This document shows, one piece after another, positions 27,343 through 35,268 of a DNA stretch of 35,333 bases. Below the pieces are notes generated by a model, which was given only the letters and a program-made list of their open reading frames with translations, made no database searches and had not been told where the DNA came from. The position numbers were made by a program, and so were the translations under genes. Numbering within the stretch: the first letter of the stretch is position 1; each line of letters begins with the position of its first letter. This stretch comes from Bacteroidales bacterium (GTDB lineage: Bacteria > Bacteroidota > Bacteroidia > Bacteroidales > P3): positions 1 to 35,333 of the forward strand of contig JAIRNR010000001.1 in assembly GCA_031257915.1 (NCBI GenBank), in the 5' to 3' direction.

Positions 27343-30294
27343 ATGATAAAAGAAGAACTTAAAAGACGGATTTTAATTTTAGACGGCGCAACAGGTACAT
27401 CTTTGCAGCGTTTCGGACTGACGGAAGAAAATTTTCGGGGTGATAGATTTGCCGGACATTCCGTGCAGTTAAAAGGCAATAATGATTTGCTTTGTCTTAC
27501 ATGTCCGGATGTAATACGTGCGGTACATCAAGAGTATATTGACGCTGGGGCTGACATTATTGAGACAAATACATTTAATGCCAATCGCATTTCGCAGGCT
27601 GAATATAAATGTGAAAATTATGTAAGAGAAATAATTGCGGCAGCAGTACGAATTGCACGTGAAACAGCAAGTGCGGCAGATGTGTCAAGTGTGTCAGGTG
27701 CGGCAGGTGTGTCAAGTGTGTCAGGTACGGCAGGTGTGTCAAGTGCGGCAGATGTGTCAGGTGTGTCAGGTGTGTCAAGTATGTCAGGTGCGGCAGGTGC
27801 GGCAGGTGTGTCAGGTGCGGCAGGTGTGTCAAGTGCGGCAGATGTGTCAGGTGCGGTAAGTGTGTCAGGTGCGGCAGGTGTGTCAGGTGCGGCAAGTGCG
27901 GCATCCGCAGGCAAAAAGCGTAAAATTTACATTGCGGGCAGCATAGGACCAACGTCAAAATCGCTCACACTTGCGTCTAACGTTGATAAACCTTCCGAAC
28001 GGGCAATAGATTTCGATACTCTCGCTTCGGCATACAATGAGCAGGTTTCCGCGCTAATAGAGGGAGGAGTAGATATTCTGCTTGTTGAAACTGTTTTTGA
28101 TACCCTGAATGTAAAGGCAGCTCTTTACGCAATAAAACAGGTACAGTTGCAGCGCGGAACAGATATACCCGTAATGGTTTCCGTTACCGCAAACGACAAG
28201 TTCGGGCGTATTCTCACAGGGCAGGCTCTTGAAGCGGTTTACACCACTGTTGCGCCTTACAAACCACTGTCTTTCGGGCTTAACTGTTCGTTTGGAGCAA
28301 GCGACCTTCATCCCCTTATGCGCAGGATGTCTCCTGATGTGCAAGCCTGTTTGAGCATTTATCCGAACGCCGGACTGCCCAATGCGATGGGCGGATATGA
28401 CGAAACGCCAGAATTTACCGCAAGCATTTTGCGCAAAATGGCAGATGAAGGGCTTGTAAATATTGCCGGCGGATGTTGCGGGACAACGCCTGCGCATATA
28501 AAGGCAATAGCGGAAGCGTTAAAGGATGTAAAACCGCGTACGGTTCCCCCGCTTAACGATGAAGTATTGCACGTATGCGGTTTGGAAGATACCGTAATAT
28601 CGCCTGAGCGCAATTTTACTTATATCGGTGAACGTACAAACGTTGCCGGCAGTGCAAAATTCGCACGCTTGATTCGTGAAAAAAAATATTCCGAAGCAGC
28701 AAATATTGCACGAAAACAAATAGAAGACGGTGCAACTGTTATAGATATAAATATGGACGATGCAATGCTTGATTCTACGGCAGAAATGGAAACATTTGTG
28801 CGTATTATTGAGTGTGAGCCGGATATTGCACGCGCAGCGTTTATGATTGATTCGTCTCGTTACGAAACGTTAATAGCAGGAGTAAAAAATACACAGGGCA
28901 AACCGATAGTAAATTCTATTTCGCTTAAAGAGGGCGAAGACATTTTTTTACAACATGCGCACGAACTGCACGCGCTTGGCGCGGCTGTTATAGTTATGGC
29001 GTTTGACGAGCAGGGGCAGGCAGATACTTATGAACGTAAAATTTCTATTGCTTCACGCGCGTACAAATTGCTTGTTGAAAAGGCAAATTTTGCTCCCTGT
29101 GATATTATTTTTGACGTTAATGTTTTAGCGATTGCAACAGGAATTGCGCAACATAATCATTATGCGGTGGACTTTATTGAAGCGGTACGCTGGATAAAAA
29201 ATAATCTGCACGGTGCGCGTACTTCGGCGGGTGTTTCCAACTTGTCGTTTTCGTTTCGCGGCAACAATCCTGTGCGCGAAGCAATGCACTCTGTTTTTCT
29301 GTATCACGCAATAAAAGCGGGGCTTGATATGGCTATTGTAAATCCGGGCATGTTGCAGATTTATGATGACATAGAACCGTCTTTGCTGTGTGCGGTTGAA
29401 GATGTTGTGCTTGATAAAGATGCGGATGCGACCGATAGACTGCTTGCCATTGCTGAAAAATACCGCGGCGTTACAGCAAATGATAGCGGGGCTTCTGTTG
29501 CGGCGTGGCGCAGTTCTTCTCTTGATGAACGTTTGTCATACGCGCTGGCGCAGGGTATTACAGAGTATTTAGAGCAGGATTTGAATGAAGCATTAAGCGT
29601 TTATTCATCGCCGGTAGAGATAATAGAAAAGCCGTTAATGCAGGGAATGGACAGAGTGGGTAAGATGTTTGGCGAGGGGAAGATGTTTTTACCTCAAGTT
29701 GTGAAGTCGGCGCGTGTTATGCGGATGGCGGTAGATATTTTGCAACCTGCAATTTCTGCTGCCGGCGGCGGAGACGCTGCGGTTAAGAAACCGAAAATAG
29801 TGCTTGCAACAGTAAAGGGAGATGTTCATGATATTGGAAAAAATATTGTTTCAATAGTATTTGCCTGTAATAATATTGAAGTGATTGATTTGGGTGTTAT
29901 GGTAGATAATGAAACCATAATAGAGGCGGTGTTTCGTGAAAAACCCGACTTCGTAGGCGTTAGCGGACTTATTACTCCTTCTCTTTCCGAAATGGAAGAC
30001 CTTGCACGAAGAATGCAGCAGGAGAATTTAAATATTCCGCTTCTTGTTGGTGGTGCAACAACGTCTTCCGTCCACACAGCAGTAAAATTAGCACCACTGT
30101 ACAATGTTGGTGTCTTAAACAGCGGAGACGCTTCCAGCGCAGCGCGTCTTGTGCAAAAATTACTCTCCGCACGCGAGGAAACGCTTATGGAAGTGAAAAC
30201 CAAACAAAGCGAAATGCGTGCTGCTTATTTAAAGCAAAACACACATATCACTCCGCTTGCAGAAGCACGAAAAAACGCTCGTAAATATGAATAA
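27343..30294 (+). CDS. metH: Cobalamin-dependent methionine synthase without reactivation domain
   Basis: MetH transfers a methyl group from methyltetrahydrofolate via cobalamin to homocysteine. ATG 27343 gives 983 residues; a longer frame from a TTG at 27298 runs through the terminator and is rejected. Domains: homocysteine-binding barrel about 1-400, with zinc ligands Cys315 (LNCSFGA) and Cys378/Cys379 (GGCCGTTP); pterin-binding barrel about 415-690 (YIGERTNVAGSAKF, INMDDAMLD); helical cap about 725-805; B12-binding domain about 815-950 with the base-off motif DVHDIGKN (ligand His829). The chain ends about 35 residues after the B12 domain, so the S-adenosylmethionine-binding reactivation domain of E. 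coli MetH is missing. Residues 108-188 are a Val/Ser/Ala/Gly repeat insertion encoded by a minisatellite. All catalytic motifs are intact, so the gene is probably functional. Confidence 0.95.
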   Translation: MIKEELKRRILILDGATGTSLQRFGLTEENFRGDRFAGHSVQLKGNNDLLCLTCPDVIRAVHQEYIDAGADIIETNTFNANRISQAEYKCENYVREIIAAAVRIARETASAADVSSVSGAAGVSSVSGTAGVSSAADVSGVSGVSSMSGAAGAAGVSGAAGVSSAADVSGAVSVSGAAGVSGAASAASAGKKRKIYIAGSIGPTSKSLTLASNVDKPSERAIDFDTLASAYNEQVSALIEGGVDILLVETVFDTLNVKAALYAIKQVQLQRGTDIPVMVSVTANDKFGRILTGQALEAVYTTVAPYKPLSFGLNCSFGASDLHPLMRRMSPDVQACLSIYPNAGLPNAMGGYDETPEFTASILRKMADEGLVNIAGGCCGTTPAHIKAIAEALKDVKPRTVPPLNDEVLHVCGLEDTVISPERNFTYIGERTNVAGSAKFARLIREKKYSEAANIARKQIEDGATVIDINMDDAMLDSTAEMETFVRIIECEPDIARAAFMIDSSRYETLIAGVKNTQGKPIVNSISLKEGEDIFLQHAHELHALGAAVIVMAFDEQGQADTYERKISIASRAYKLLVEKANFAPCDIIFDVNVLAIATGIAQHNHYAVDFIEAVRWIKNNLHGARTSAGVSNLSFSFRGNNPVREAMHSVFLYHAIKAGLDMAIVNPGMLQIYDDIEPSLLCAVEDVVLDKDADATDRLLAIAEKYRGVTANDSGASVAAWRSSSLDERLSYALAQGITEYLEQDLNEALSVYSSPVEIIEKPLMQGMDRVGKMFGEGKMFLPQVVKSARVMRMAVDILQPAISAAGGGDAAVKKPKIVLATVKGDVHDIGKNIVSIVFACNNIEVIDLGVMVDNETIIEAVFREKPDFVGVSGLITPSLSEMEDLARRMQQENLNIPLLVGGATTSSVHTAVKLAPLYNVGVLNSGDASSAARLVQKLLSAREETLMEVKTKQSEMRAAYLKQNTHITPLAEARKNARKYE
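27664..27906 (+). repeat. In-frame 9-bp minisatellite inside metH (27 units)
   Basis: There are twenty-seven consecutive 9-bp units, of which two types dominate: GTGTCA plus GGT/AGT, and GCGGCA plus GGT/GAT/AGT. A few units are point variants (ATGTCA, ACGGCA, GCGGTA). Each unit is three codons, reading Val-Ser-Gly/Ser or Ala-Ala-Gly/Asp/Ser. Larger duplications are visible: the 27-base block starting at 27736 recurs at 27826. Because the unit is a multiple of three, gain or loss of units keeps the gene in frame. Confidence 0.97.
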
Positions 30295-30362
30295 TTTCAA
30301 ATTTTTTTATACAATCCCAATAAATGGTTAAGCGACTGCAACGATAACATTATTTTTAGGTA

Positions 30363-30393
30363 TTGTAAAACTCATTTTCGCATCCTACCTTTG
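30363..30393 (+). promoter_or_regulatory. Promoter of the iron/siderophore-type receptor locus
   Basis: TTG at 30363-30365 lies exactly 20 bases before TACCTTTG (30386-30393), a good -33/-7 pair, and the ATG is 23 bases past the -7 box. No cobalamin-riboswitch motif is found in the 30295-30416 gap, unlike the first receptor gene. No clear Fur box was recognised either. Confidence 0.7.
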
Positions 30394-30416
30394 CTGCGTT
30401 AACCCAAACGTTATTT

Positions 30417-32669
30417 ATGATTATAAAGCAAAAGGTATTTTCCAACTATATTATATTTCCCGATTGCAGACAAGTTATATTTCCGATTTTAACAGTTCTC
30501 ATGTTTTTCCCTGTCGGAGTTTTCGCTCGTCAGGACTGTAGGGCGGATGTTTACGATACGGTAAAAAATGAAAACGGCAATCAGGTTTCCGTAAACGAGC
30601 TTTCCGAAGTGGTAGTTGAAGCCAAATCACCCGTACAGCGTGTGAAAGAGTCTGCATACAATGTGGTGGCTATTGACGCCAAGGCATTGCAGAATACTAC
30701 TTTGGATTTAGCCCATGCTATGGAGAAAGTGTCGGGAGTGAAAATTCGCGAATCCGGCGGACTTGGCTCCAACGTGCAATTTTCACTTAACGGATTTACC
30801 GGAAAGCATGTCAAGTTCTTTATTGACGGCATTCCGATGGAAGGTATGGGTTCATCTTTCCAAATCAACAATATCCCTGTTCATCTTGCCGAGCGGATAG
30901 AAATATACAAAGGCGTAGTGCCGGTAGGTTTCGGTTCGGACGCAATAGGCGGAGCGGTCAATATTGTTACCAACCAGCGAAGAAGAACATACGTTGATGT
31001 TTCATATTCCTACGGCTCTTTTAATACGCACAGGACTTCCGTCAATGCCGGAATTACTACGAAAAACGGATTGCTGTTTGAAGTTATCGCCTATCAAAAT
31101 TATTCCGACAACAGTTTCCATATCTACAATGCGGTAAAAGACCTTGACAACGGGCAGATTGACGTAAGTAAAATTGAACGGATAAAACGATTTCATGATA
31201 CATATCACAATGAAACGCTTATCGCCAAAGCGGGATTTGTCAATAAGAAATTTGCCGACCGTCTTATTTTCAGCATGAATATCGGCGCAATTTACAAGGA
31301 ATTGCAAAACGGCGTAAGACAGGATATAGTTTACGGACAAAAATATAATCGCGGCATGTTTTTGATGCCTTCGCTGCAATATGCGAAACGCAATCTTTTT
31401 ACAAAAGGATTAGATTTGACGCTGACAGCAAATTACAACAGAAATATATCCCATAACTTGGACACCTCTGCGTATGAATACAATTGGCGGGGCGAATCGC
31501 GATACAATAACGGAAAACTCGGCGAACAGAATTATCAGGATTCAAAATACAATAACAATAACTGGAATACGACTTTCAATGCCGCATACCGCATTAACGA
31601 TTACCACTCATTGTTGCTGAATAACGTTTTTACAGCGTTCGACCGCAATACACGCGCAACAGCGTTTGATGCTTCGCTTGTCGCAACTGATACCATGCCG
31701 AAAATGTCGCGCAAAAATGTTACAGGAGTGTCATACAGATTTAATTACAGGAACATATTTAATATCTCGGTTTTCGGAAAACACTATTTTCAATACAGCA
31801 AAGGACCGAAAGCGTCTGAAGACGGAAGAAGTTATCTTCTTGCCGAAGAATCATTTTCGGCAACAGGCTACGGTGTTGCCGGCACATATTTTTTCTTGAA
31901 AAGTTTTCAGACAAAACTGTCGTACGAAAAAGCATACCGCCTGCCCACCGACAGCGAACTGTTCGGCGATGAAGACCTTGAAAACGGCTCAGGCGGTCTG
32001 AAAGCGGAAAACAGCGACAACTACAATATCAATCTGTCGTTCGGTAAAACAATAGCCAAGCGGCATTTCATTTTTGCCGATGTCGGATTTATCCTCCGCA
32101 ATACAAAAGATTATATCCGGCGAGTTACCGAAGCGGTATCAGGAAAATATTCCGCCACGCATATCAATCACGGATATGTGAGAAATACAGGTTTTAATGG
32201 GGAGTTGCGCTATTCATACGGAAACATTGTTTCGGTCGGAACGAATGTAACATACCAGAATATCCGCGACAACACAAAACAGACAATGGCTTCATCCGCA
32301 AGTACGACGTATGGCGCACGGATTCCCAATATCCCATACCTTTTCGTCAATGGCGATATAGGACTTACGTGGAAAGATTGTATTTGGAAAACAAACAATC
32401 TTGATTTCGGTTACTCGGTAAATTATGTTCACGAATTTCCGCTGTATTACGAAGTGCATGGAGCGTCAGGCAAAAGAGTAATTCCATCGCAGTTTTCGCA
32501 CGACGTGGGTTTAACTTACACGATTTCCAACGGACGGTACAACGTTGCGTTCGAATGTAAAAACCTGACAAATGCAAAACTGTACGATAATTTCAGCCTG
32601 CAAAAGCCGGGCAGGGCGTTTTATATAAAAGTAAGATATTTCTTTATGAAAAAAAATAAAAACAGTTAA
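30417..32669 (+). CDS. TonB-dependent outer-membrane receptor, Xus/siderophore type
   Basis: The 750-residue protein has a signal segment near 20-38 (VIFPILTVLMFFPVGVFA). The TonB-box/plug region starts at VNELSEVVVEAKSPVQRV and includes LAHAMEKVSGVKIRESGG, VKFFIDGIPMEGMGSSFQ, AERIEIYKGVVPVGFGSDAI and GGAVNIVTN. A large barrel follows and ends near NLTNAKLYDNFSLQKPGRAF and YIKVRYFF. The encoded tail MKKNKNS beyond the last aromatic strand is unusual, since these receptors normally end on the strand. The next gene is a DUF4374 lipoprotein, which pairs with receptors of the XusA type that take up ferric enterobactin in Bacteroides thetaiotaomicron. Substrate is therefore inferred from context to be a ferric siderophore or similar. 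The last 60 bases belong to a 77-bp tandem repeat. Confidence 0.85.
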   Translation: MIIKQKVFSNYIIFPDCRQVIFPILTVLMFFPVGVFARQDCRADVYDTVKNENGNQVSVNELSEVVVEAKSPVQRVKESAYNVVAIDAKALQNTTLDLAHAMEKVSGVKIRESGGLGSNVQFSLNGFTGKHVKFFIDGIPMEGMGSSFQINNIPVHLAERIEIYKGVVPVGFGSDAIGGAVNIVTNQRRRTYVDVSYSYGSFNTHRTSVNAGITTKNGLLFEVIAYQNYSDNSFHIYNAVKDLDNGQIDVSKIERIKRFHDTYHNETLIAKAGFVNKKFADRLIFSMNIGAIYKELQNGVRQDIVYGQKYNRGMFLMPSLQYAKRNLFTKGLDLTLTANYNRNISHNLDTSAYEYNWRGESRYNNGKLGEQNYQDSKYNNNNWNTTFNAAYRINDYHSLLLNNVFTAFDRNTRATAFDASLVATDTMPKMSRKNVTGVSYRFNYRNIFNISVFGKHYFQYSKGPKASEDGRSYLLAEESFSATGYGVAGTYFFLKSFQTKLSYEKAYRLPTDSELFGDEDLENGSGGLKAENSDNYNINLSFGKTIAKRHFIFADVGFILRNTKDYIRRVTEAVSGKYSATHINHGYVRNTGFNGELRYSYGNIVSVGTNVTYQNIRDNTKQTMASSASTTYGARIPNIPYLFVNGDIGLTWKDCIWKTNNLDFGYSVNYVHEFPLYYEVHGASGKRVIPSQFSHDVGLTYTISNGRYNVAFECKNLTNAKLYDNFSLQKPGRAFYIKVRYFFMKKNKNS

Positions 32670-32828
32670 TCCAACCGCAAAATTCAGGCAGGGCGTTTTA
32701 TATAAAAGTAAGATATTTCTTTATGAGAAAAAATAAAAACAGTTAATCCAACCGCAAAATTCAGGCAGGGCGTTTTTATATAAAAGTAAGATATTTCTTT
32801 ATGAAAAAAATAAAAACAGTTAATCCAA
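32610..32828 (+). repeat. 77-bp tandem repeat, about 2.8 copies, at the receptor gene 3' end
   Basis: GGCAGGGCG recurs at 32610, 32687 and 32764, and the bases between are nearly identical. Copies differ only by one A/G change and one-base shifts in A and T runs. Copy 1 includes the last codons and stop of the receptor gene; copies 2 and 3 are extra, untranslated duplicates filling most of the 172-bp gap to the DUF4374 gene. Since 77 is not a multiple of three, the duplicates are out of frame with each other. Confidence 0.95.
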
Positions 32829-32841
32829 AATAAATAAAAAA

Positions 32842-34125
32842 ATGACAAAATTAAATTTTTCAGCAAAGGGAGTTATTCCCGTATTAGCGGCGGCAATCGT
32901 TTTTTTTGCCGTCTCATGTGACAAGGGCAATAACCTTGTAAATAATGATAGTAAAGGCTCATACGTTATTGCCGCATCAGGCGACGACGTAGCGAATCCG
33001 TCCTATCTGTTGCAAACCGGCAAATTAGACAGCGGCGAACTTTCTATCGTAAATTCGGGTCTCGAAACGGAAACAGGCACTGCATGGTTGTTTTATAACA
33101 ACAAGTATCTCTATCGACTCGTGTATAATCAGGGAAATGCCGGAACAGGCTCGTCCTATATTATCAATAAGGACGGTCAGATTGAGGAACGGAGCATTAA
33201 GTTTGAAATCACAAACAGGTTTACTACTTACGGCTTCTATGGAAAACATATTATAACCGCAGCGGCTGGGGCTACCGATAAAAAAGACGAATCCGGAAAC
33301 ATCCGACAGGGAGTAACATTTACCATTTTGGACATGGAAGCCCAAACCCTGAAAACAAAAACCGTTTCTACAGAAAATTTCCTCGGAACCGGCGAATATA
33401 CTACCTTTTCGGGTATTGTAGATGTAAACGGTAAATTATTCACTGCCGTTTGCCCGATTGGTGTAAGTGCTTATGGAGTAGCGCAGGGTGCCGCAGATAC
33501 AACTGCTACTGTAACCGCTTATCCCGACAGCGTCTGGGTGGCTATTTACAGTAATACGGATTTTGAAAATCCCAAAATCATACGCGACAACAGACTTAGT
33601 TATGCAAGTTCGCGTTACCGTTCGCAGTATTATTCCAATATTGTCGCCGACGACAGGAACAATATTTATGTATTCTCATCAAGCTACGACAATCGGACGA
33701 CGAAGCCGTCGGGCGTTATACGCATCAAAGCGGGAACGGAAGTGTTCGACGATTATTATTTCAATATTCAGGCGGCTGCCGGAGGAAGACATCTGTTTAA
33801 AGTGTGGTATATTTCGGAAGATTATTTCCTGCTTCAAATGTACACTACCGAAACTGTTGCTGCAATGGGCGATGCAAAAAGACTTGCCATATTCAACGCC
33901 GCCGACAAAACGCTCAAAGAAGTAACCGGCTTGCCGGCAATTGAGAATATCGGAAGTTTCGGAAGCACGCCTTATGTTGAAAACGGAACAGTATATATGC
34001 CGGTTGTTCCCACAGAAGGAAGTCAGCCCGCTATATATGCTATCAATGCAAGTACGGCTGCCGCTACAAAGGGAGTAGTTGTCAGATGTAAAAGTATAAG
34101 TGCTGTGGGAAAATTGATTCCCTGA
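32842..34125 (+). CDS. DUF4374 surface lipoprotein, XusB-like
   Basis: The 427-residue protein has a lipoprotein signal with lipobox AVSC (Cys26). The body shows the DUF4374 pattern throughout: SYVIAASGDDVANPSYLLQT, NSGLETETGTAWLFYNNKYL, YRLVYNQGNAGTGSSYIIN, RFTTYGFYGKHIITAAAGAT, GEYTTFSGIVDVNGKLFTAV and EDYFLLQMYTTETVAAMG. XusB of B. thetaiotaomicron belongs to this family; it is a surface propeller that binds ferric enterobactin and cooperates with the XusA receptor. Here it lies directly behind a TonB-dependent receptor and 20 bp before a membrane reductase gene. I infer a surface siderophore-binding lid for that receptor. The ligand cannot be read from the sequence. Confidence 0.88.
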   Translation: MTKLNFSAKGVIPVLAAAIVFFAVSCDKGNNLVNNDSKGSYVIAASGDDVANPSYLLQTGKLDSGELSIVNSGLETETGTAWLFYNNKYLYRLVYNQGNAGTGSSYIINKDGQIEERSIKFEITNRFTTYGFYGKHIITAAAGATDKKDESGNIRQGVTFTILDMEAQTLKTKTVSTENFLGTGEYTTFSGIVDVNGKLFTAVCPIGVSAYGVAQGAADTTATVTAYPDSVWVAIYSNTDFENPKIIRDNRLSYASSRYRSQYYSNIVADDRNNIYVFSSSYDNRTTKPSGVIRIKAGTEVFDDYYFNIQAAAGGRHLFKVWYISEDYFLLQMYTTETVAAMGDAKRLAIFNAADKTLKEVTGLPAIENIGSFGSTPYVENGTVYMPVVPTEGSQPAIYAINASTAAATKGVVVRCKSISAVGKLIP

Positions 34126-34145
34126 CAATTTATAATTAAAATATT

Positions 34146-35111
34146 ATGATAAAAATATTATTTGATTTATTGCAGTTTTTGTATTCGGCACTGCCGCTGA
34201 TTACATGCGTTACCGCTTTTACTTTATTAAGTGTTTTACTGTCAAAATCAATAAAGAAATATGCGATTGTCTATTATATTGTGTTGGGACTGCCGTTTGT
34301 TATGGTTGCAATACCTTTTATCGGGCGGATATTCGGTGTCGAAACGTTTGGTTTCAGCCGTGTACCGTTCCTTGGGGGAATTATAAGGGACTACATACAT
34401 GCAGGAACATTCGGATTTCCGCTGTTAATCATAATCATGTACATGGGTGCTCTTAATCCGCGTATCAGTTGGGTGAATAAATTGATGTCCATACGAAAAG
34501 AACTGTCGATAATATCGGGCTTTCCAATATTTACACATTCTCTGATAAGGGTGAGCAACAATTTCCCCAAAGCACTGAAATACTTTACCCATCATGACGA
34601 ATACATGGAAACGGCAAAAGTCGTAAACGAAACAGGTGCATGGATAAGTAATTTCAGTTTTGTGCTGGGTATCGTATTGTTGATAATATTTATACCTCTT
34701 TGGGTTACTTCATTTGATTCGGTGCGTAAACGTATGGGAGGCGTGAAGTGGAAAAAACTGCAAAAATGGTCGTATGTTTTATACGCGCTTTTATTTATTC
34801 ATGCTGTGTGTATTCAGGTCGGCGGGATACTCAATCCCAGAGGCGGCAGTGGCGGAGGACGTGCGCCTGTTGAGAATATTCAAAACGTGCGCGGACAAAG
34901 CGCAGGAACGGCAGATTATCCGTCCGTAAAGAATAAAATTTCTGCAAATGCAGAAAAAGACGGACGCGGACAAAGCGCAGGAGCGGCAGATATTAAAATC
35001 AATCCGCGCACAAAGCAATACATCCATCTCATTTCACTTGTTTTGATTTTCGGATCCTATTTGTATTTAAGATTGCGAAAACGTAAGAAACACCAGGGTC
35101 AACGCATTTAA
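34146..35111 (+). CDS. Multi-span membrane protein, probably heme-containing ferric reductase-like
   Basis: The 321-residue protein has about seven membrane helices (approximately 7-31, 39-63, 84-106, 118-135, 161-190, 204-228, 290-310). Histidines inside or at the ends of helices that could bind heme are His85 (RDYIHAGTFG), His131 (SGFPIFTHSL) and His219 (YALLFIHAV). The segments RKELSIISGF and KLQKWSYVLYALLFIH resemble the ferric reductase-like / MsrQ-YedZ type. A hydrophilic loop (about 230-288) holds a near-perfect 27-base duplication, period 75 bp, coding RGQSAGTAD and RGQSAGAAD. Context, after a receptor and a DUF4374 lipoprotein, suggests reduction of imported ferric complexes. In the Xus system of Bacteroides this slot is taken by a PepSY-type membrane protein. 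Family assignment is tentative. Confidence 0.65.
   Translation: MIKILFDLLQFLYSALPLITCVTAFTLLSVLLSKSIKKYAIVYYIVLGLPFVMVAIPFIGRIFGVETFGFSRVPFLGGIIRDYIHAGTFGFPLLIIIMYMGALNPRISWVNKLMSIRKELSIISGFPIFTHSLIRVSNNFPKALKYFTHHDEYMETAKVVNETGAWISNFSFVLGIVLLIIFIPLWVTSFDSVRKRMGGVKWKKLQKWSYVLYALLFIHAVCIQVGGILNPRGGSGGGRAPVENIQNVRGQSAGTADYPSVKNKISANAEKDGRGQSAGAADIKINPRTKQYIHLISLVLIFGSYLYLRLRKRKKHQGQRI
34890..34991 (+). repeat. 27-bp in-frame direct duplication in the reductase loop
   Basis: CGCGGACAAAGCGCAGGA followed by A/G and CGGCAGAT occurs at 34890-34916 and 34965-34991 with one mismatch. The 75-bp period is 25 codons, so the repeat is in frame, in a loop between the last two membrane helices. Confidence 0.9.
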
Positions 35112-35252
35112 ATTTGTAATCAATTCAGGTAAAAAATCATTATTCAATGTTGCTGTCCATTCAATTTGTCCTGATATGCTGTTTAATCCGTAATTGCAGA
35201 AAATGCCGAAGTAAAGAGTCTGATTCCAACCAAAGCGGTAACTTGCCCCTTT
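35112..35252 (-). pseudogene. Possible relic of an outer-membrane beta-barrel domain
   Basis: The minus strand reads KGASYRFGWNQTLYFGIF then CNYGLNSISGQIEWTATLNN without a stop. This resembles barrel strands of Bacteroidota OmpA-type proteins (an aromatic/Gly-rich strand followed by DYGLN-like turns). No proper start or full domain exists: upstream on that strand lies the end of another gene, and the frame runs into the reductase gene. It may be a gene remnant or a chance resemblance. Confidence 0.3.
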
Positions 35253-35268
35253 ACGAATATGTTTTATT

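Noticed and set aside
27664-27906. CRISPR-like array
   Set aside because: Units are contiguous 9-mers without unique spacers, and no cas genes are near. It is a coding minisatellite.
27575-27958. Long overlapping frames on both strands across the metH repeat (Thr/His/Leu/Pro and Cys/Gln/Val repeats)
   Set aside because: They follow from a 9-bp unit lacking stop codons; the metH frame has all conserved motifs on both sides of the tract, so the others are shadows.
30295-30416. Second cobalamin riboswitch before the other TonB receptor
   Set aside because: None of the aptamer blocks (GGTGAAA, GCTGC, GACCTGCC) is present; the gap holds a standard promoter only.
32684-32866. Minus-strand 60-codon ORF over the 77-bp repeats
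   Set aside because: Its protein is just the translated tandem repeat and it has no recognisable domain or start context.
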